DNA of 64,000 bases from Fen-183 sp036504335 (GCA_036504335.1 DASXVJ010000035.1:124001-188000), one strand, 5' to 3'. Shown: positions 26,784 through 35,097, numbered from the stretch's first letter. The notes: a model not told the origin generated them from the sequence alone. Numbers and translations are program-made.

Positions 26784-27743
26784 GTGCACGCTGACGAGGC
26801 CGCCGCCCTCGCGACGCTCCACGCCGGGAGCCGGTACGAGATCCTCGAGCCGATCGGCGCGGGCGGGTACGCGGCCGTCCTGAAGGTGAAGAACCGCGCC
26901 AACGGGCGGTTCGAGGCTCTCAAGATCACGACGGTCGCCCCGGGCGCGGACCCGGACGCGGTGCAGCGCTTCCGTGAGGAAACGCGGATCGCGGCCGCGC
27001 TCGACCACCCGTCGATCGTCAGGGTCTGGGACTCGGGCGGCGAGGGCGATGCGCTCTGGTACGCGATGGAGCTCGTCGAGGGGCCGAGCCTCGCACGGAG
27101 CCGGGGCCGCCCGTTCGCGGGCGAAGCGGCGGCGAGGCTCGGCGAGGCGCTCGCGGACGCCCTCGCCTACAGCCACGCGAAGGGCGTACTTCACCGCGAC
27201 GTCAAGCCCGAGAACGTCCTTCTCGCCGCGGACGGACGGCCGAAGCTCATGGACTTCGGGATCGCCAAGTCCGAGGACAGCTCGGTCCGGACGAAGACGG
27301 GATTTCTCGTCGGCTCGCCCGCATACGTCTCTCCGGAGCAGCTCTCGGGGACGCCGCTCGACGGCCGCACGGACGTCTACTCGCTCGGGACGACCCTGTT
27401 CGAGCTCCTCGCCGGCCGGCTCCCGTTCCGATCGCGCGGCATCGAGGATCTCGCGCGCCGACTGGACGACGAGGCCCCACCCCTTTCGAAATACCTCCCC
27501 GAGGTGGATCCCGAGCTCGGGCGCATCGTCGGCAAGGCCCTCGCCCGCGACCGGCGCGCCCGCTACGACGCGGCGGGGCTGCGCGACGCGCTGCGGGCGT
27601 ACCTCGCGCGGGAAGCCGGGGGCCCCGCCCTCTCCGCTCCGCCCGCGCCCGCGGCGCCGTCCGAGAAGCGGCTCGCGAGGGCCGCGCTCATCGCCGCCCT
27701 CGTCCTCGCAGCCGCCGTCGCCGCGATTCTTCTCGCGCGCTGA
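26784..27743 (+). CDS. Membrane-anchored Ser/Thr protein kinase
   Basis: The 319-residue protein starts with GTG. All kinase motifs are present: glycine loop GAGGYAAV (about 25-32), Lys47 in ALKI, catalytic HRDVKPEN, DFG in MDFGIAKS, and SPAYVSPEQ in the activation segment. A single transmembrane helix closes the protein (AALIAALVLAAAVAAILLAR) with no extracellular sensor domain. It phosphorylates cytoplasmic proteins; FHA-containing proteins such as the regulator at 10159-12072 are possible readers, though no direct link is visible. Confidence 0.92.
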   Translation: MHADEAAALATLHAGSRYEILEPIGAGGYAAVLKVKNRANGRFEALKITTVAPGADPDAVQRFREETRIAAALDHPSIVRVWDSGGEGDALWYAMELVEGPSLARSRGRPFAGEAAARLGEALADALAYSHAKGVLHRDVKPENVLLAADGRPKLMDFGIAKSEDSSVRTKTGFLVGSPAYVSPEQLSGTPLDGRTDVYSLGTTLFELLAGRLPFRSRGIEDLARRLDDEAPPLSKYLPEVDPELGRIVGKALARDRRARYDAAGLRDALRAYLAREAGGPALSAPPAPAAPSEKRLARAALIAALVLAAAVAAILLAR

Positions 27744-27834
27744 ATTTCGCGCCCGCGTCGCGCTCCCCGCCCCGTCGTAGACTCTCCTCGTTTCCGGGCG
27801 GCATGGGACGCCGCTCCTCATGGAAGGGGACCCG

Positions 27835-28635
27835 ATGAACCTGAACAAAAAGCCTCTCGTCGCCTTTCTGCTCGTCCTCGCCGCGGCCGCGCCCGCGTTC
27901 GCGCAAACCGACGCGCCCGCCACGCCGCCGCCGTGCAAGTGCCCGTGCCCGTGCCCTGAGCCGCCGCCGCCGCCTCTCACGGGCTCACTCGGCGCGGGTC
28001 TCTCGATCACGACCGGCAATTCCGACACGACCGCGTTCAACCTCGGCTTCAACCTCCAGTACGACCCGAAGACGCACAGCCTCTTCAAGGCAGAAGCCTT
28101 CTACCTGCGCTCGACGGCGGACGGAGTCGTGAACGTCGACAAGGCAACCGCGACTCTGCGCTACGAGTACAAGATCTCGGACCGCGTCTACGGCTTCGCG
28201 CAGATCGCCTACCTCCGCGACCAGAACAAGAACGTCACGTACCTCATCGCTCCCATGGTGGGAGCCGGCTATTACGTCGTGAAGGAGAAGGCCCTCGAGC
28301 TGACCCTCGACGGCTCCATCGGCGGCGCGTTCGAGAAGGATTCGGGGTTCGATGCCACGTCGAGCAGCGCGTTCGCCGTCGGTGAAGCGTTCCTCTGGAA
28401 GATCTCCCCGGCGGCCACGTTCACCCAGAAGGCGGGGGGCCTCTGGAAGATGAACGACACGTCCGATTCCTTCTACCATTTCGAGGTCGGAGTCGCCGCG
28501 ACCCTGACGAAGTCTTTCGAGTTGAAGGTCGCCTATCTCGTCGACTACAAGAACAAGCCGATCTCGACGGATCCGAACAACCCTCTCAAGAAGACGGACA
28601 CGGCCCTCGTCGCCTCGGTCCTCTACAAGTTCTAG
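27835..28635 (+). CDS. DUF481-type outer-membrane beta-barrel protein
   Basis: The 266-residue protein has a signal peptide (LVAFLLVLAAAAPAFAQ), a Cys/Pro-rich segment CKCPCPCPEPPPPP, and a beta-barrel body starting GSLGAGLSITTGNSDTTAFN, the DUF481 opening, and ending with an aromatic residue (VASVLYKF) as outer-membrane barrels do. Function is unknown. The Cys/Pro linker is unusual and might bind metal. The start at 27835 has GAAGGGGA upstream. Confidence 0.8.
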   Translation: MNLNKKPLVAFLLVLAAAAPAFAQTDAPATPPPCKCPCPCPEPPPPPLTGSLGAGLSITTGNSDTTAFNLGFNLQYDPKTHSLFKAEAFYLRSTADGVVNVDKATATLRYEYKISDRVYGFAQIAYLRDQNKNVTYLIAPMVGAGYYVVKEKALELTLDGSIGGAFEKDSGFDATSSSAFAVGEAFLWKISPAATFTQKAGGLWKMNDTSDSFYHFEVGVAATLTKSFELKVAYLVDYKNKPISTDPNNPLKKTDTALVASVLYKF

Positions 28636-28780
28636 GCCACTTCGCGGGCGGCTTCGGCGCGGGTTTCGCCGCCGGGGCCGCCGCGGCCTTCGCGCGCACG
28701 TAGTGGTATTCGAGGAACGGGCGCCTGAGGTCGCCGGGCAGCTTCTCCTCGAAGATCTCGTAGTACTCGTCGTTGCTCAT
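28586..28780 (-). CDS. Possible small protein, low confidence
   Basis: A 64-codon frame begins MSNDEYYEIFEEKLPGDLRR, which has protein-like composition unlike typical shadow frames here. The same frame continues upstream without a stop to a TGA at 28844-28846 (including RQSAEVALRLVK). It overlaps the 3' end of the DUF481 gene and has no clear ribosome-binding site, so it may be a small gene or the tail of a decayed one. Confidence 0.25.
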   Translation of the reverse strand: MSNDEYYEIFEEKLPGDLRRPFLEYHYVRAKAAAAPAAKPAPKPPAKWPRTCRGPRRRGPCPSS

Positions 28781-29000
28781 CTTGACGAGCCGTAGCGCGA
28801 CCTCCGCGGACTGACGGGCACGTGGCGCGAGCGATTCTGCTGTTCATGCCGGCAGTTCTACTGGGCCGTCGAAGAAACCGCCTCCAAAAAACGTGGGAGC
28901 CCCGGGCGGAAATCTCCCTGATGCACCTGACTCAACTGCGGTAAATTCCGCCGGCCCCGATGTTGGGAGAGGCATGAACACGCGAGGGGAGGAACATCCC
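28781..29000. other. Intergenic region upstream of isocitrate lyase
   Basis: Together with the doubtful frame at 28586-28780 this makes a 365-nt stretch without a confident gene. It must hold the promoter of the isocitrate lyase gene; GCGGTAAATT near 28940 is a possible -10 element. I see no repeat or RNA gene. Confidence 0.3.
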
Positions 29001-30308
29001 ATGTACCGCACGCAGTCCGTCACCGAGCTCGAGCGCTCCTGGGCCAACGACCTCAGGTGGAAGGGGATCGTCCGTCCCTACACGGCGCAGGAGGTCGACC
29101 GCCTCCGCGGGACCGTCCAGCTCGACCACTCGATCGCCCGCATGGGCGCCGAGCGCCTCTGGAACCTCCTCCACACGGAGAAATTCGTCCGCGCGCTCGG
29201 GGCGCTGACGGGCAACCAGGCCGTCCAGCAGGTGCAGGCCGGGCTCAAGGCCATCTACCTCTCGGGCTGGCAGGTCGCGGGCGACGCGAACGACGCCCTC
29301 ACGATGTACCCGGACCAGAGCCTCTACCCCGTCACGTCCGTCCCGACCGTGATCCGCAAGGTCAACAACGCCCTCATGCGCGCGGACCAGATCCAGCACA
29401 TGGAGGGGAAGACCGACATCTACTACTTCGCGCCGATCGTCGCGGACGCCGAGGCCGGCTTCGGCGGCCCGCTCAACACGTTCGAGCTCGTGAAGTCGAT
29501 GATCGAGGCGGGAGCCGCCGGCATCCACCTCGAGGACCAGCTCTCGTCCCTCAAGAAGTGCGGGCACATGGGCGGCAAGGTCCTCGTCCCGATCCACGAC
29601 TTCATCCAGAAGCTCATCGCGGCGCGCCTCGCGGCCGACGTCATGGGCGTGCCGACCGTCTTCATCGGCCGGACGGACTCCCTCGGCGCGAACCTCATCC
29701 GCGGCGACATCGACAAGGTCGACCAGGACTTCCTCACGGGCGACCGCACGGCGGACGGCTTCTACATCGTCAAGGGCGGCCTCGAGTACGCGGTGGCGCG
29801 CGCGTGCGCGTTCGCGCCGTACGTCGACCTCATCTGGTGCGAGACGTCGACGCCCGACATCGGCGAGGCGAAGGCCTTCGCCCAGGGCGTCCACGAGAAG
29901 TTCCCGGGCAAGCCGCTCGCCTACAACTGCTCGCCGTCCTTCAACTGGAAGCGCAAGCTCTCCGACGCCGACATCGCCGCGTTCCAGGAAGAGCTCGGCG
30001 CGATGGGTTACAAGTTCCAGTTCATCACGCTCGCGGGCTTCCACACGCTGAACGCGTCCATGTACGACCTCGCGCACGGCTACAAGGCGCAGGGCATGAC
30101 GGCCTTCGTCAAGCTCCAGGAGCACGAGTTCGAGATGGAGAGGACAGCGGGCTTCCAGGCCGTCAAGCACCAGCGCTTCGTCGGCGCCGGGTACTTCGAC
30201 CAGATCCAGATGACCGTCACCGGCGGCGAGGTCTCCACGGCGGCCCTCAAGGGCTCGACCGAGGAAGAGCAGTTCTACGCCGGAGCGGAAAAGAAGAAGG
30301 AGCACTGA
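29001..30308 (+). CDS. aceA: Isocitrate lyase
   Basis: The 435-residue protein matches class-I bacterial isocitrate lyase in length and motifs: WQVAGDAND, YPVTSVPTVIRKVNNAL, PIVADAEAGFGG, the catalytic-Cys loop LKKCGHMGGKVL, and FIGRTDSLGA. It splits isocitrate to succinate and glyoxylate, allowing growth on acetate or fatty acids. GGGGAGG lies 9 nt before the ATG at 29001; an in-frame ATG at 28974 is possible. Malate synthase is not in this window. Confidence 0.95.
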   Translation: MYRTQSVTELERSWANDLRWKGIVRPYTAQEVDRLRGTVQLDHSIARMGAERLWNLLHTEKFVRALGALTGNQAVQQVQAGLKAIYLSGWQVAGDANDALTMYPDQSLYPVTSVPTVIRKVNNALMRADQIQHMEGKTDIYYFAPIVADAEAGFGGPLNTFELVKSMIEAGAAGIHLEDQLSSLKKCGHMGGKVLVPIHDFIQKLIAARLAADVMGVPTVFIGRTDSLGANLIRGDIDKVDQDFLTGDRTADGFYIVKGGLEYAVARACAFAPYVDLIWCETSTPDIGEAKAFAQGVHEKFPGKPLAYNCSPSFNWKRKLSDADIAAFQEELGAMGYKFQFITLAGFHTLNASMYDLAHGYKAQGMTAFVKLQEHEFEMERTAGFQAVKHQRFVGAGYFDQIQMTVTGGEVSTAALKGSTEEEQFYAGAEKKKEH

Positions 30309-30338
30309 TGGCAGCGGCCGCGGCGTAAGATTTCCCCC

Positions 30339-30398
30339 ATGAGACGCGCCGCGGCCCCGCCGTCGAAGTTCTCGCAGGCGCAGCCGCCGAAGAGCTGA
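30339..30398 (+). CDS. Possible 19-codon leader frame
   Basis: An ATG-started frame (ending SKFSQAQPPKS) closes 3 nt before the GTG of the thioredoxin-like gene, a spacing suited to translational coupling. Its end resembles the tail SSKFAQAQ of the exported protein at 36071-36679 in both protein and DNA. There is no clear ribosome-binding site. Confidence 0.25.
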   Translation: MRRAAAPPSKFSQAQPPKS

Positions 30399-30401
30399 CC
30401 C

Positions 30402-30983
30402 GTGGGCTCCTGGACTCCCCCGCCCGGGCAGTCGGCGCCGCCCGCGCCGCCGTCGCGCTTCGACGCGGGCCGGCCCGCGTCCCCGGCCGGGCCTTCCGGG
30501 ACGACGGTTCTTTTCCTGCTCGCCGCCGTGGCTGCGGCCGCGTGGTTCCTCACGCATCGGCCGCAGCGCGTCGCGAGCGCGGCTCTTCCGCGTCTGGCCG
30601 TGGACGGCGCGACGACCGGCGAGACCGGCTCGGCCGAACGCTGCGGCGGCGAGAAGGGCTGCCTGATCGTCTACGTCGCGCCGTGGTGCGGGCCGTGCAA
30701 GCAGTCGCTCCCCCACGACCGCGCGCTCGCCGACCTCGTGAAGACGCGCGGGATCGAGACGACGTTCGTCGTCGGCATGGACTCCCTGCCGAAGTGCCAG
30801 GAGATGGCGCGCGCGATCGGCCGCGAGGTCCTCGTCGACGAGAAGGGAACGTGGGCGCGGAAGATGGGGATCCGCGGCGTCCCGCATTTCCTCGTCACCG
30901 GCACGGACGGCCGCGTGAAGAAGCGGCAGGCCGGCGCCCTTCTCGGCCCCCCCGAGGAGTTCGCGCGGCGGCTGGGGCTCTAG
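30402..30983 (+). CDS. Membrane-anchored thioredoxin-like protein
   Basis: The 193-residue protein starts with GTG. A Pro-rich cytoplasmic start is followed by one transmembrane helix (TTVLFLLAAVAAAAWFL, about 34-50) and a periplasmic thioredoxin domain with active site APWCGPCK and cis-Pro region GIRGVPHFLVTGTDG. It probably reduces or exchanges disulphides outside the inner membrane, as in cytochrome c maturation. An extra CGGEKGC pair before the domain may form a structural disulphide. Confidence 0.85.
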   Translation: MGSWTPPPGQSAPPAPPSRFDAGRPASPAGPSGTTVLFLLAAVAAAAWFLTHRPQRVASAALPRLAVDGATTGETGSAERCGGEKGCLIVYVAPWCGPCKQSLPHDRALADLVKTRGIETTFVVGMDSLPKCQEMARAIGREVLVDEKGTWARKMGIRGVPHFLVTGTDGRVKKRQAGALLGPPEEFARRLGL

Positions 30984-31016
30984 GAAACCCGTCGGATCCT
31001 CGCCGCCTCGCACGCC

Positions 31017-31046
31017 TTGACATAAGCGAGCGCACGCTTATATATT
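31017..31046 (+). promoter_or_regulatory. Promoter with TetR-type operator, site 1
   Basis: TTGACA (31017-31022) and TATATT (31041-31046) enclose the palindrome ATAAGCG-N6-CGCTTAT (31022-31041). The ATG of the SRPBCC gene at 31053 begins 7 nt after the -10 box, so the transcript is predicted to be leaderless. The same palindrome occurs at 33650-33669 and 35096-35115. Confidence 0.8.
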
Positions 31047-31052
31047 GGGCTC

Positions 31053-31577
31053 ATGGAAAACAGCACACGTCCATCCGAAGGCCCCCGCCCAGCCCCCCTT
31101 CCTCCCCCGGCCGTATCCGTGACACGGACCTTCACGCAGAGGATCAAGGCCTCCCCCGACCGCGTCTTCCCGCTTCTCTGCCCCGTCCGCGAGGCCGAGT
31201 GGCTGGACGGCTGGACGCACCAGCTCCTGCGCTCGGAGTCGGGCCTCGCGGAGGAGGGCTGCGTCTTCCGGACCGTGTTCCCCGGAGAGCCGGAGACGAT
31301 CTGGATCGTCACGCGCCACGAGCCCGGGACCGGGCGCGTGGACTTCGCCCGCGTGACCGCCGGCCTGGTTGCGACGCGCCTCACGATCCAGGTGAGGCCG
31401 GCGAGGGCGGGTGAGAGCTCCGTGGAGATCACCTACGAGTTCACGCCCACCAGCTCCGCCGGGGTGCGCCTCGTCTCCGAGAGGCACTCGGAAGACGCGT
31501 TCCACGAGTCAATGAAGTGGTGGGAGGCTTCCATGAATCACTTCCTGGAGTCGGGAACGACCCTGAGGCACCCCTGA
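31053..31577 (+). CDS. SRPBCC-fold protein
   Basis: The 174-residue protein has a Pro-rich start and a START/SRPBCC-like domain from about residue 22 (VTRTFTQRIKASPDRVFPLLCPVREAEWLDGW ... SSVEITYEFTPTSSAG ... ESMKWWEASMNHFLESG). Such proteins bind hydrophobic ligands or modulate aromatic substrates; no ligand can be named. It is predicted to be repressed by the TetR-type regulator at 33693 through the operator in its promoter, and to be translated from a leaderless mRNA. The gene at 31603 follows closely. Confidence 0.75.
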   Translation: MENSTRPSEGPRPAPLPPPAVSVTRTFTQRIKASPDRVFPLLCPVREAEWLDGWTHQLLRSESGLAEEGCVFRTVFPGEPETIWIVTRHEPGTGRVDFARVTAGLVATRLTIQVRPARAGESSVEITYEFTPTSSAGVRLVSERHSEDAFHESMKWWEASMNHFLESGTTLRHP

Positions 31578-31602
31578 ACGGGGGGAGCCGGCTGGAGGCG
31601 CC

Positions 31603-32004
31603 ATGAAGAACCTGGTCGAAGAAATACACGGAATCAGCCCGGACATCCGGTACGTCGCGGTCTACCGCGACGGAACGCTCGTCTCGTCCGTGAAGCCGGG
31701 CCTGGAGGGGGCGAGCAGCTCCGAGTCGGACAAGTACGAGGAGCTGATCGTGAACCCCGCCCTCCTCACGCTCGTGACCCAGCGCGGGAACATCGACTGC
31801 GGCGGGGCCCGGTTTCTGCTCGTGCGCTACGGCAGTTTTTTCGAGTACGTGGCGCCCGTCTCCGGGGGCCACGTCTCCGTCGGAATCGACGCGAAGGCGG
31901 AACCTCTGAAGCTCGCGGCCGCGATCCAGATGATGATCGCCTCCTGGTCCGAATCAGCGCTCTTACGAGTCGATGGTCATGACTTTCCTTCACCTCCAAA
32001 ATGA
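31603..32004 (+). CDS. Conserved small protein, roadblock/LC7-like
   Basis: The 133-residue protein has alternating strands and helices reminiscent of profilin/roadblock folds (SPDIRYVAVYRDGTLVSS ... GARFLLVRYGSFFEYVAPVSGGHVSVGID). No catalytic motif is seen. GGAGG precedes the ATG, and it lies 25 nt after the SRPBCC gene, so both are probably one operon under the TetR-type operator. Its 3' end overlaps the convergent membrane-protein gene by 28 nt. Confidence 0.6.
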   Translation: MKNLVEEIHGISPDIRYVAVYRDGTLVSSVKPGLEGASSSESDKYEELIVNPALLTLVTQRGNIDCGGARFLLVRYGSFFEYVAPVSGGHVSVGIDAKAEPLKLAAAIQMMIASWSESALLRVDGHDFPSPPK

Positions 32005-32378
32005 AACGCCGCCGCGAAGAGGCCTCCGAGTGCGGCCTGCAGCACGAACGTGGGAGCGGCCTTGCCGGTGGCGAGGATGCCCGCCTGGACGGCCCGGAGC
32101 TCCGCGGCGAAGAAGCCGGCGATCACCACGAGCGTGAAGGCCGCGATCGCGCGCCGCTCCCGGGGGCGCCGAGACGCCCAGAGCAGCAGGATCGTCCAGC
32201 CCAGCATGAGGGACGCCGCGCAACCCATCGCCAGGCGAGCGCCGGGCGAGTCCGGCAGGCCCCACACGGAGGCCGCCAGACGTGGCGAGAGCATCGGCGG
32301 CAACGTGCACGCGTCAGCGATGGCTCCGGTGAGGAATGCGATCCGGAGAAGGCGGCCTTCGGCGTCAGCCCCACGCAT
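31977..32378 (-). CDS. Four-TM membrane protein of unknown function
   Basis: The 133-residue protein has about four hydrophobic segments (LLRIAFLTGAIADACTLPPML, MGCAASLMLGWTILLLWASR, AFTLVVIAGFFAAELRAVQAG, FVLQAALGGLFAAAFHFGG). It overlaps the 3' end of the arylamine N-acetyltransferase gene by 14 nt and is the last gene of a three-gene minus-strand operon whose promoter carries the TetR-type operator at 33650. Confidence 0.65.
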   Translation of the reverse strand: MRGADAEGRLLRIAFLTGAIADACTLPPMLSPRLAASVWGLPDSPGARLAMGCAASLMLGWTILLLWASRRPRERRAIAAFTLVVIAGFFAAELRAVQAGILATGKAAPTFVLQAALGGLFAAAFHFGGEGKS

Positions 32379-33207
32379 CGGTGAGACCTCCGAGCGCGCC
32401 GAGGACGTCGCTCACGATCCTCCCGGGAATGTCGAACCGCGCCTGGACCTCCGCGACGAGCTCCTTCCGGTTGCGCAGCGCACGCGACCTCGACTCGAGG
32501 CCCCGGGACTCGACCACCGTGAGGTTATGGATGAACAGGGCCTCGCCTGGCCGGAAGCGGGCGAGGAGCAGCGCGTTCAGAAACGTCGCGTCGGGGCGGA
32601 ACGAGGCCGCGACGGCCTCGTGGAAATCCGCCAGAGCCTTCGGAGCGGGCTTGACGACGTAGAAATGCCTGACGGCGCCGTCGCGGTGCAGCTCGAGGCG
32701 TGATCGCCCTTCGCGGTCCTGCGGCCGGAGGACCCATCGGTCCCGCCCCAGTGCGACGACGTGGTCGGCTTCCAGGTCACGCGGCAACGGTTCGAGGAAG
32801 GGCGCCGCATAACCGGCGTCGAGCAGGAACTCGCGCCCCTCGACCCGGGCCAGGACGACCATGTGGACGTCCGGGTTCTGCATGTCGGCGCCGCAAAGCG
32901 TGACGTCGTAGCCGAGGGATGCGAGAAGCGCGTACAAGTTGTAGTTGTTCGCGTAGCACGTACCCCCGAAACCGAACCGCTCGATCCCGTCCAGGAACTC
33001 CGGCGCCTCCGGCACCGCCGCGAGCCCGCGGAGTTTCCAGCGGTGGATTTTCGAGACGTTCTCGAATGGAACCCGCGTCACGTAGGCCGCCACGAGTTCC
33101 CGGAGCGCTGCCAGGCCTGGATCCTGAGACGTCGTCCCGAGGATCCGCAGGAACCGGTCCACGAGATCGTCCGACAGACGGGGGGCGGGGCGGCGTGCCG
33201 CGTTCAT
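32365..33207 (-). CDS. nat: Arylamine N-acetyltransferase
   Basis: The 280-residue protein has the NAT catalytic triad: Cys in FGFGGTCYANNYNLYALL, His in NPDVHMVVLAR, and Asp in FLLDAGYAAPF. NAT enzymes transfer an acetyl group from acetyl-CoA to arylamines and hydrazines by a ping-pong mechanism in the cytoplasm. The Glu that often follows the catalytic Cys is Ala here (GTCYANN). It starts 2 nt after the GNAT stop, so the two acetyltransferases are translated together. The TetR-type operator upstream of the operon suggests induction by a small molecule. Confidence 0.88.
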   Translation of the reverse strand: MNAARRPAPRLSDDLVDRFLRILGTTSQDPGLAALRELVAAYVTRVPFENVSKIHRWKLRGLAAVPEAPEFLDGIERFGFGGTCYANNYNLYALLASLGYDVTLCGADMQNPDVHMVVLARVEGREFLLDAGYAAPFLEPLPRDLEADHVVALGRDRWVLRPQDREGRSRLELHRDGAVRHFYVVKPAPKALADFHEAVAASFRPDATFLNALLLARFRPGEALFIHNLTVVESRGLESRSRALRNRKELVAEVQARFDIPGRIVSDVLGALGGLTDAWG

Positions 33208-33209
33208 GT

Positions 33210-33623
33210 TCAGGCGTCCGGTCGCAGCTGCATGCCCGGAGCGTCGTCCGGCCTCGGCTCGAACCCGTTACGGAGGTAGAAGGCGGTCTTCCCCCGCGCG
33301 GAGAAGAGCTGGAGGTCCCGGATTCCCGCCTCGCGGCAACGGGCCACGAGCCGGGACAGCACCTGCGACCCCAGTCCCGTGCGCTGGTACGCGGGCCGCA
33401 CGATCATGTCGTACACCATGGCGTGGAGGATCCCGTCCGAAACGACGCGCCCGAAAGCCACGAGCCGGTCGCCGTCCCAGGCGCTCACCGCATACCAGCT
33501 GTTCAAGTTCGCGCGTTCGAGGTCTGCCGGCGTGGCGCCGTACTCCGCGTTCCAGCCCGTCGTCTCGAAGAGCTCGTGGTACGCGACGGCGTCGGGCAGT
33601 TCGGTTTCGAGCCTGATCGTCAT
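33210..33623 (-). CDS. GNAT-family N-acetyltransferase
   Basis: The 137-residue protein has GNAT motif A (YDMIVRPAYQRTGLGSQVLSRLVARC) for acetyl-CoA binding and a C-terminal aromatic segment (KTAFYLRNGFEPRPDDAPGM). The acceptor is unknown. It is the first gene of the operon with NAT and the four-TM protein and is divergent from the TetR-type regulator. Its promoter (TTGACA-N16-TATATT on the minus strand) straddles the operator. Confidence 0.85.
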   Translation of the reverse strand: MTIRLETELPDAVAYHELFETTGWNAEYGATPADLERANLNSWYAVSAWDGDRLVAFGRVVSDGILHAMVYDMIVRPAYQRTGLGSQVLSRLVARCREAGIRDLQLFSARGKTAFYLRNGFEPRPDDAPGMQLRPDA

Positions 33624-33646
33624 GGGGGTCCTCGCGAAACGAAATG

Positions 33647-33686
33647 AATATAAGCGCTTGCTCGCTTATGTCAAGTACGCTAGAGT
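33647..33686. promoter_or_regulatory. Divergent promoters with TetR-type operator, site 2
   Basis: The palindrome ATAAGCG-N6-CGCTTAT spans 33650-33669. On the minus strand TTGACA (33674-33669) and TATATT (33652-33647) flank it and drive the GNAT operon. On the plus strand TTGCTC (33658-33663), 17 bp and TAGAGT (33681-33686) would start the TetR-type gene leaderless at 33693. Autoregulation is expected. Confidence 0.75.
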
Positions 33687-33692
33687 GACGCC

Positions 33693-34289
33693 ATGGGACG
33701 TCACAAGACCATCTCCGACGAAGAGGTCCTCCGTGTCGCTCGCAAGGCGTTTCGGACCGGTGGCTTTGCGGTGAGCGGACGGGAGATCGCGCGGCTGGCG
33801 GGGGTCTCCGAGGCGGTCCTGTATCAGCGGTTCGAGAGCAAGGACGCGCTCTTCTTCGCCGCGATGGCCCCGACCGAGCCGGATCTCGCCGAGCTCCTGG
33901 GCCCGCGCGGATCGGAAGGAGATGCTCACGCCTGGGTCCGCGGCGCCGTGGAGCGCATGACGACCTACTTCGAGGATCTCATTCCGCTCGCGATCCAGGT
34001 GCTGGTCCATCCGGACCGCAAGAAGGGCTCGTCCCGCGAAGGCGGCCCGGCCCTCACGAAGCTGGAGAAGGAATTCTCGAACCGCCTTCGGTCGCTGCAG
34101 CAGCGGGGCGAGATCGCGCCTGGCCGGCCTCAGGCGATCGCACGACTCCTGACCGCGTTGGCGCACGACTGGGCCCTCCACAACGCGTTTCTCTCCCACC
34201 GTCCCCGCCTCGACCGGGCATCTCTCGCGGCCTGCGTCGAAATCGTCTGGCGGGGCCTGGCTCCCGGCCGCCCGGCGGCGAAACGCTGA
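33693..34289 (+). CDS. TetR-family transcriptional regulator
   Basis: The 198-residue protein has an N-terminal TetR HTH (SDEEVLRVARKAFRTGGFAVSGREIARLAGVSEAVLYQRFESKDALFFAAM) and a helical ligand-binding domain. By position it is the repressor acting on the three ATAAGCG-N6-CGCTTAT operators at 31022, 33650 and 35096. These control SRPBCC, acetyltransferases, methyltransferase, rhodanese and itself. The ligand is unknown; arylamines or related aromatic compounds are plausible because NAT is a target. Its ATG begins 7 nt after the predicted -10 box, so the mRNA is probably leaderless. Confidence 0.88.
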   Translation: MGRHKTISDEEVLRVARKAFRTGGFAVSGREIARLAGVSEAVLYQRFESKDALFFAAMAPTEPDLAELLGPRGSEGDAHAWVRGAVERMTTYFEDLIPLAIQVLVHPDRKKGSSREGGPALTKLEKEFSNRLRSLQQRGEIAPGRPQAIARLLTALAHDWALHNAFLSHRPRLDRASLAACVEIVWRGLAPGRPAAKR

Positions 34290-34311
34290 ACACGCGGCGA
34301 ATTTCACGCGG

Positions 34312-34455
34312 TCACCGCGTCATCGGGATGTAGCTGCCGTCCAACGTGACCGCGTCGTTGAGGACGCCGTAAGCCACGAACCGCGACGCCCCCGAGAGCT
34401 TCTTCACCTTCGCGTAGCCGGCCGCGGTTCGCGCCTCGATGACCCGTCGGAGGCC
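34312..34455 (-). pseudogene. Remnant of the 3' end of a secreted-protein gene
   Basis: After the stop of the methyltransferase gene, 47 sense codons follow without a start codon and end in a stop. The translation (AAGYAKVKKLSGASRFVAYG, then VLNDAVTLDGSYIPM) resembles the C-terminal strand of secreted proteins common in Acidobacteriota (V.AYASV.DN.T.D...VP). It looks like a gene tail left by a deletion or rearrangement. Confidence 0.4.
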
Positions 34456-35097
34456 TCACGCCGCCGAGAAGACCTGGCTCACGAGGACCTTTCCGTTCGG
34501 CATCAGAAGGGTCCGCAGGCCCTCGACGCGCAAGCCACACTCCCCGGCCCGCCGCGCCACCTCTCCGGGCGCGTGCAGGCGCATGTGCGGGGCGAGTGCC
34601 GCGAGCGAGGAAAAGGGCGAGGGGCTCACGCGCTCCAGCGTCTCGGAGGCCTGCTGCGTGATGCAGCCGAAGAGCCCGCCGCGCTCGAGTCCCGATCGGA
34701 CGAACCGAAGGCCGGCGGGAAGAGAAACGTATTCGAGAACGAGTCCCGCGAACAGGAACTCGACGGGCCGAAAGGGCGCCTCCCCCGCGAGCGCGACGTC
34801 GCAGACGACGGGCTCGAAGGCGCGGAACCTCCTGTCGAAGCGCACGCGGGTGGCCTCGACGTAGGCGGGGTTCAGGTCGAGCGCCACGACCCGGGTCGTC
34901 ACGGCGGGATCGACCCTCTCGAGCCCGTTTCCCCCCGAGCAACCCAGGACGGCGACCGAGGCCGGCCGCCTTTCTTCGAGCAGCCGTCCGAACTCCGAGG
35001 CGAGCGCCTGGGCCTGGCCCACGTCGGGAAGGGCCATGTGACCCTCGTAATCGGCGAGGGGAATCGAGAGCCACGGATTGTCTTTCTGATTTACCAT
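34456..35097 (-). CDS. Class I SAM-dependent methyltransferase
   Basis: The 213-residue protein begins MVNQKDNPWLSIPLADYEGH, a common opening for this group. It has SAM-binding motif I VAVLGCSGGNGLERV, followed by TRVVALDLNPAYVEATRVRF and VVCDVALAGEAPF. The substrate is unknown. Its ATG overlaps one edge of the operator at 35096-35115, so the TetR-type regulator should block it together with the divergent rhodanese gene. An in-frame extension upstream crosses the operator and the rhodanese start and is rejected. Confidence 0.82.
   Translation of the reverse strand: MVNQKDNPWLSIPLADYEGHMALPDVGQAQALASEFGRLLEERRPASVAVLGCSGGNGLERVDPAVTTRVVALDLNPAYVEATRVRFDRRFRAFEPVVCDVALAGEAPFRPVEFLFAGLVLEYVSLPAGLRFVRSGLERGGLFGCITQQASETLERVSPSPFSSLAALAPHMRLHAPGEVARRAGECGLRVEGLRTLLMPNGKVLVSQVFSAA

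Noticed and set aside
34312..35097. TGA between the methyltransferase and the following sense codons as recoding (selenocysteine or readthrough)
   Set aside because: The methyltransferase ends at its usual closing strand and the following residues look like another protein family; the shared frame has a one-in-three chance.
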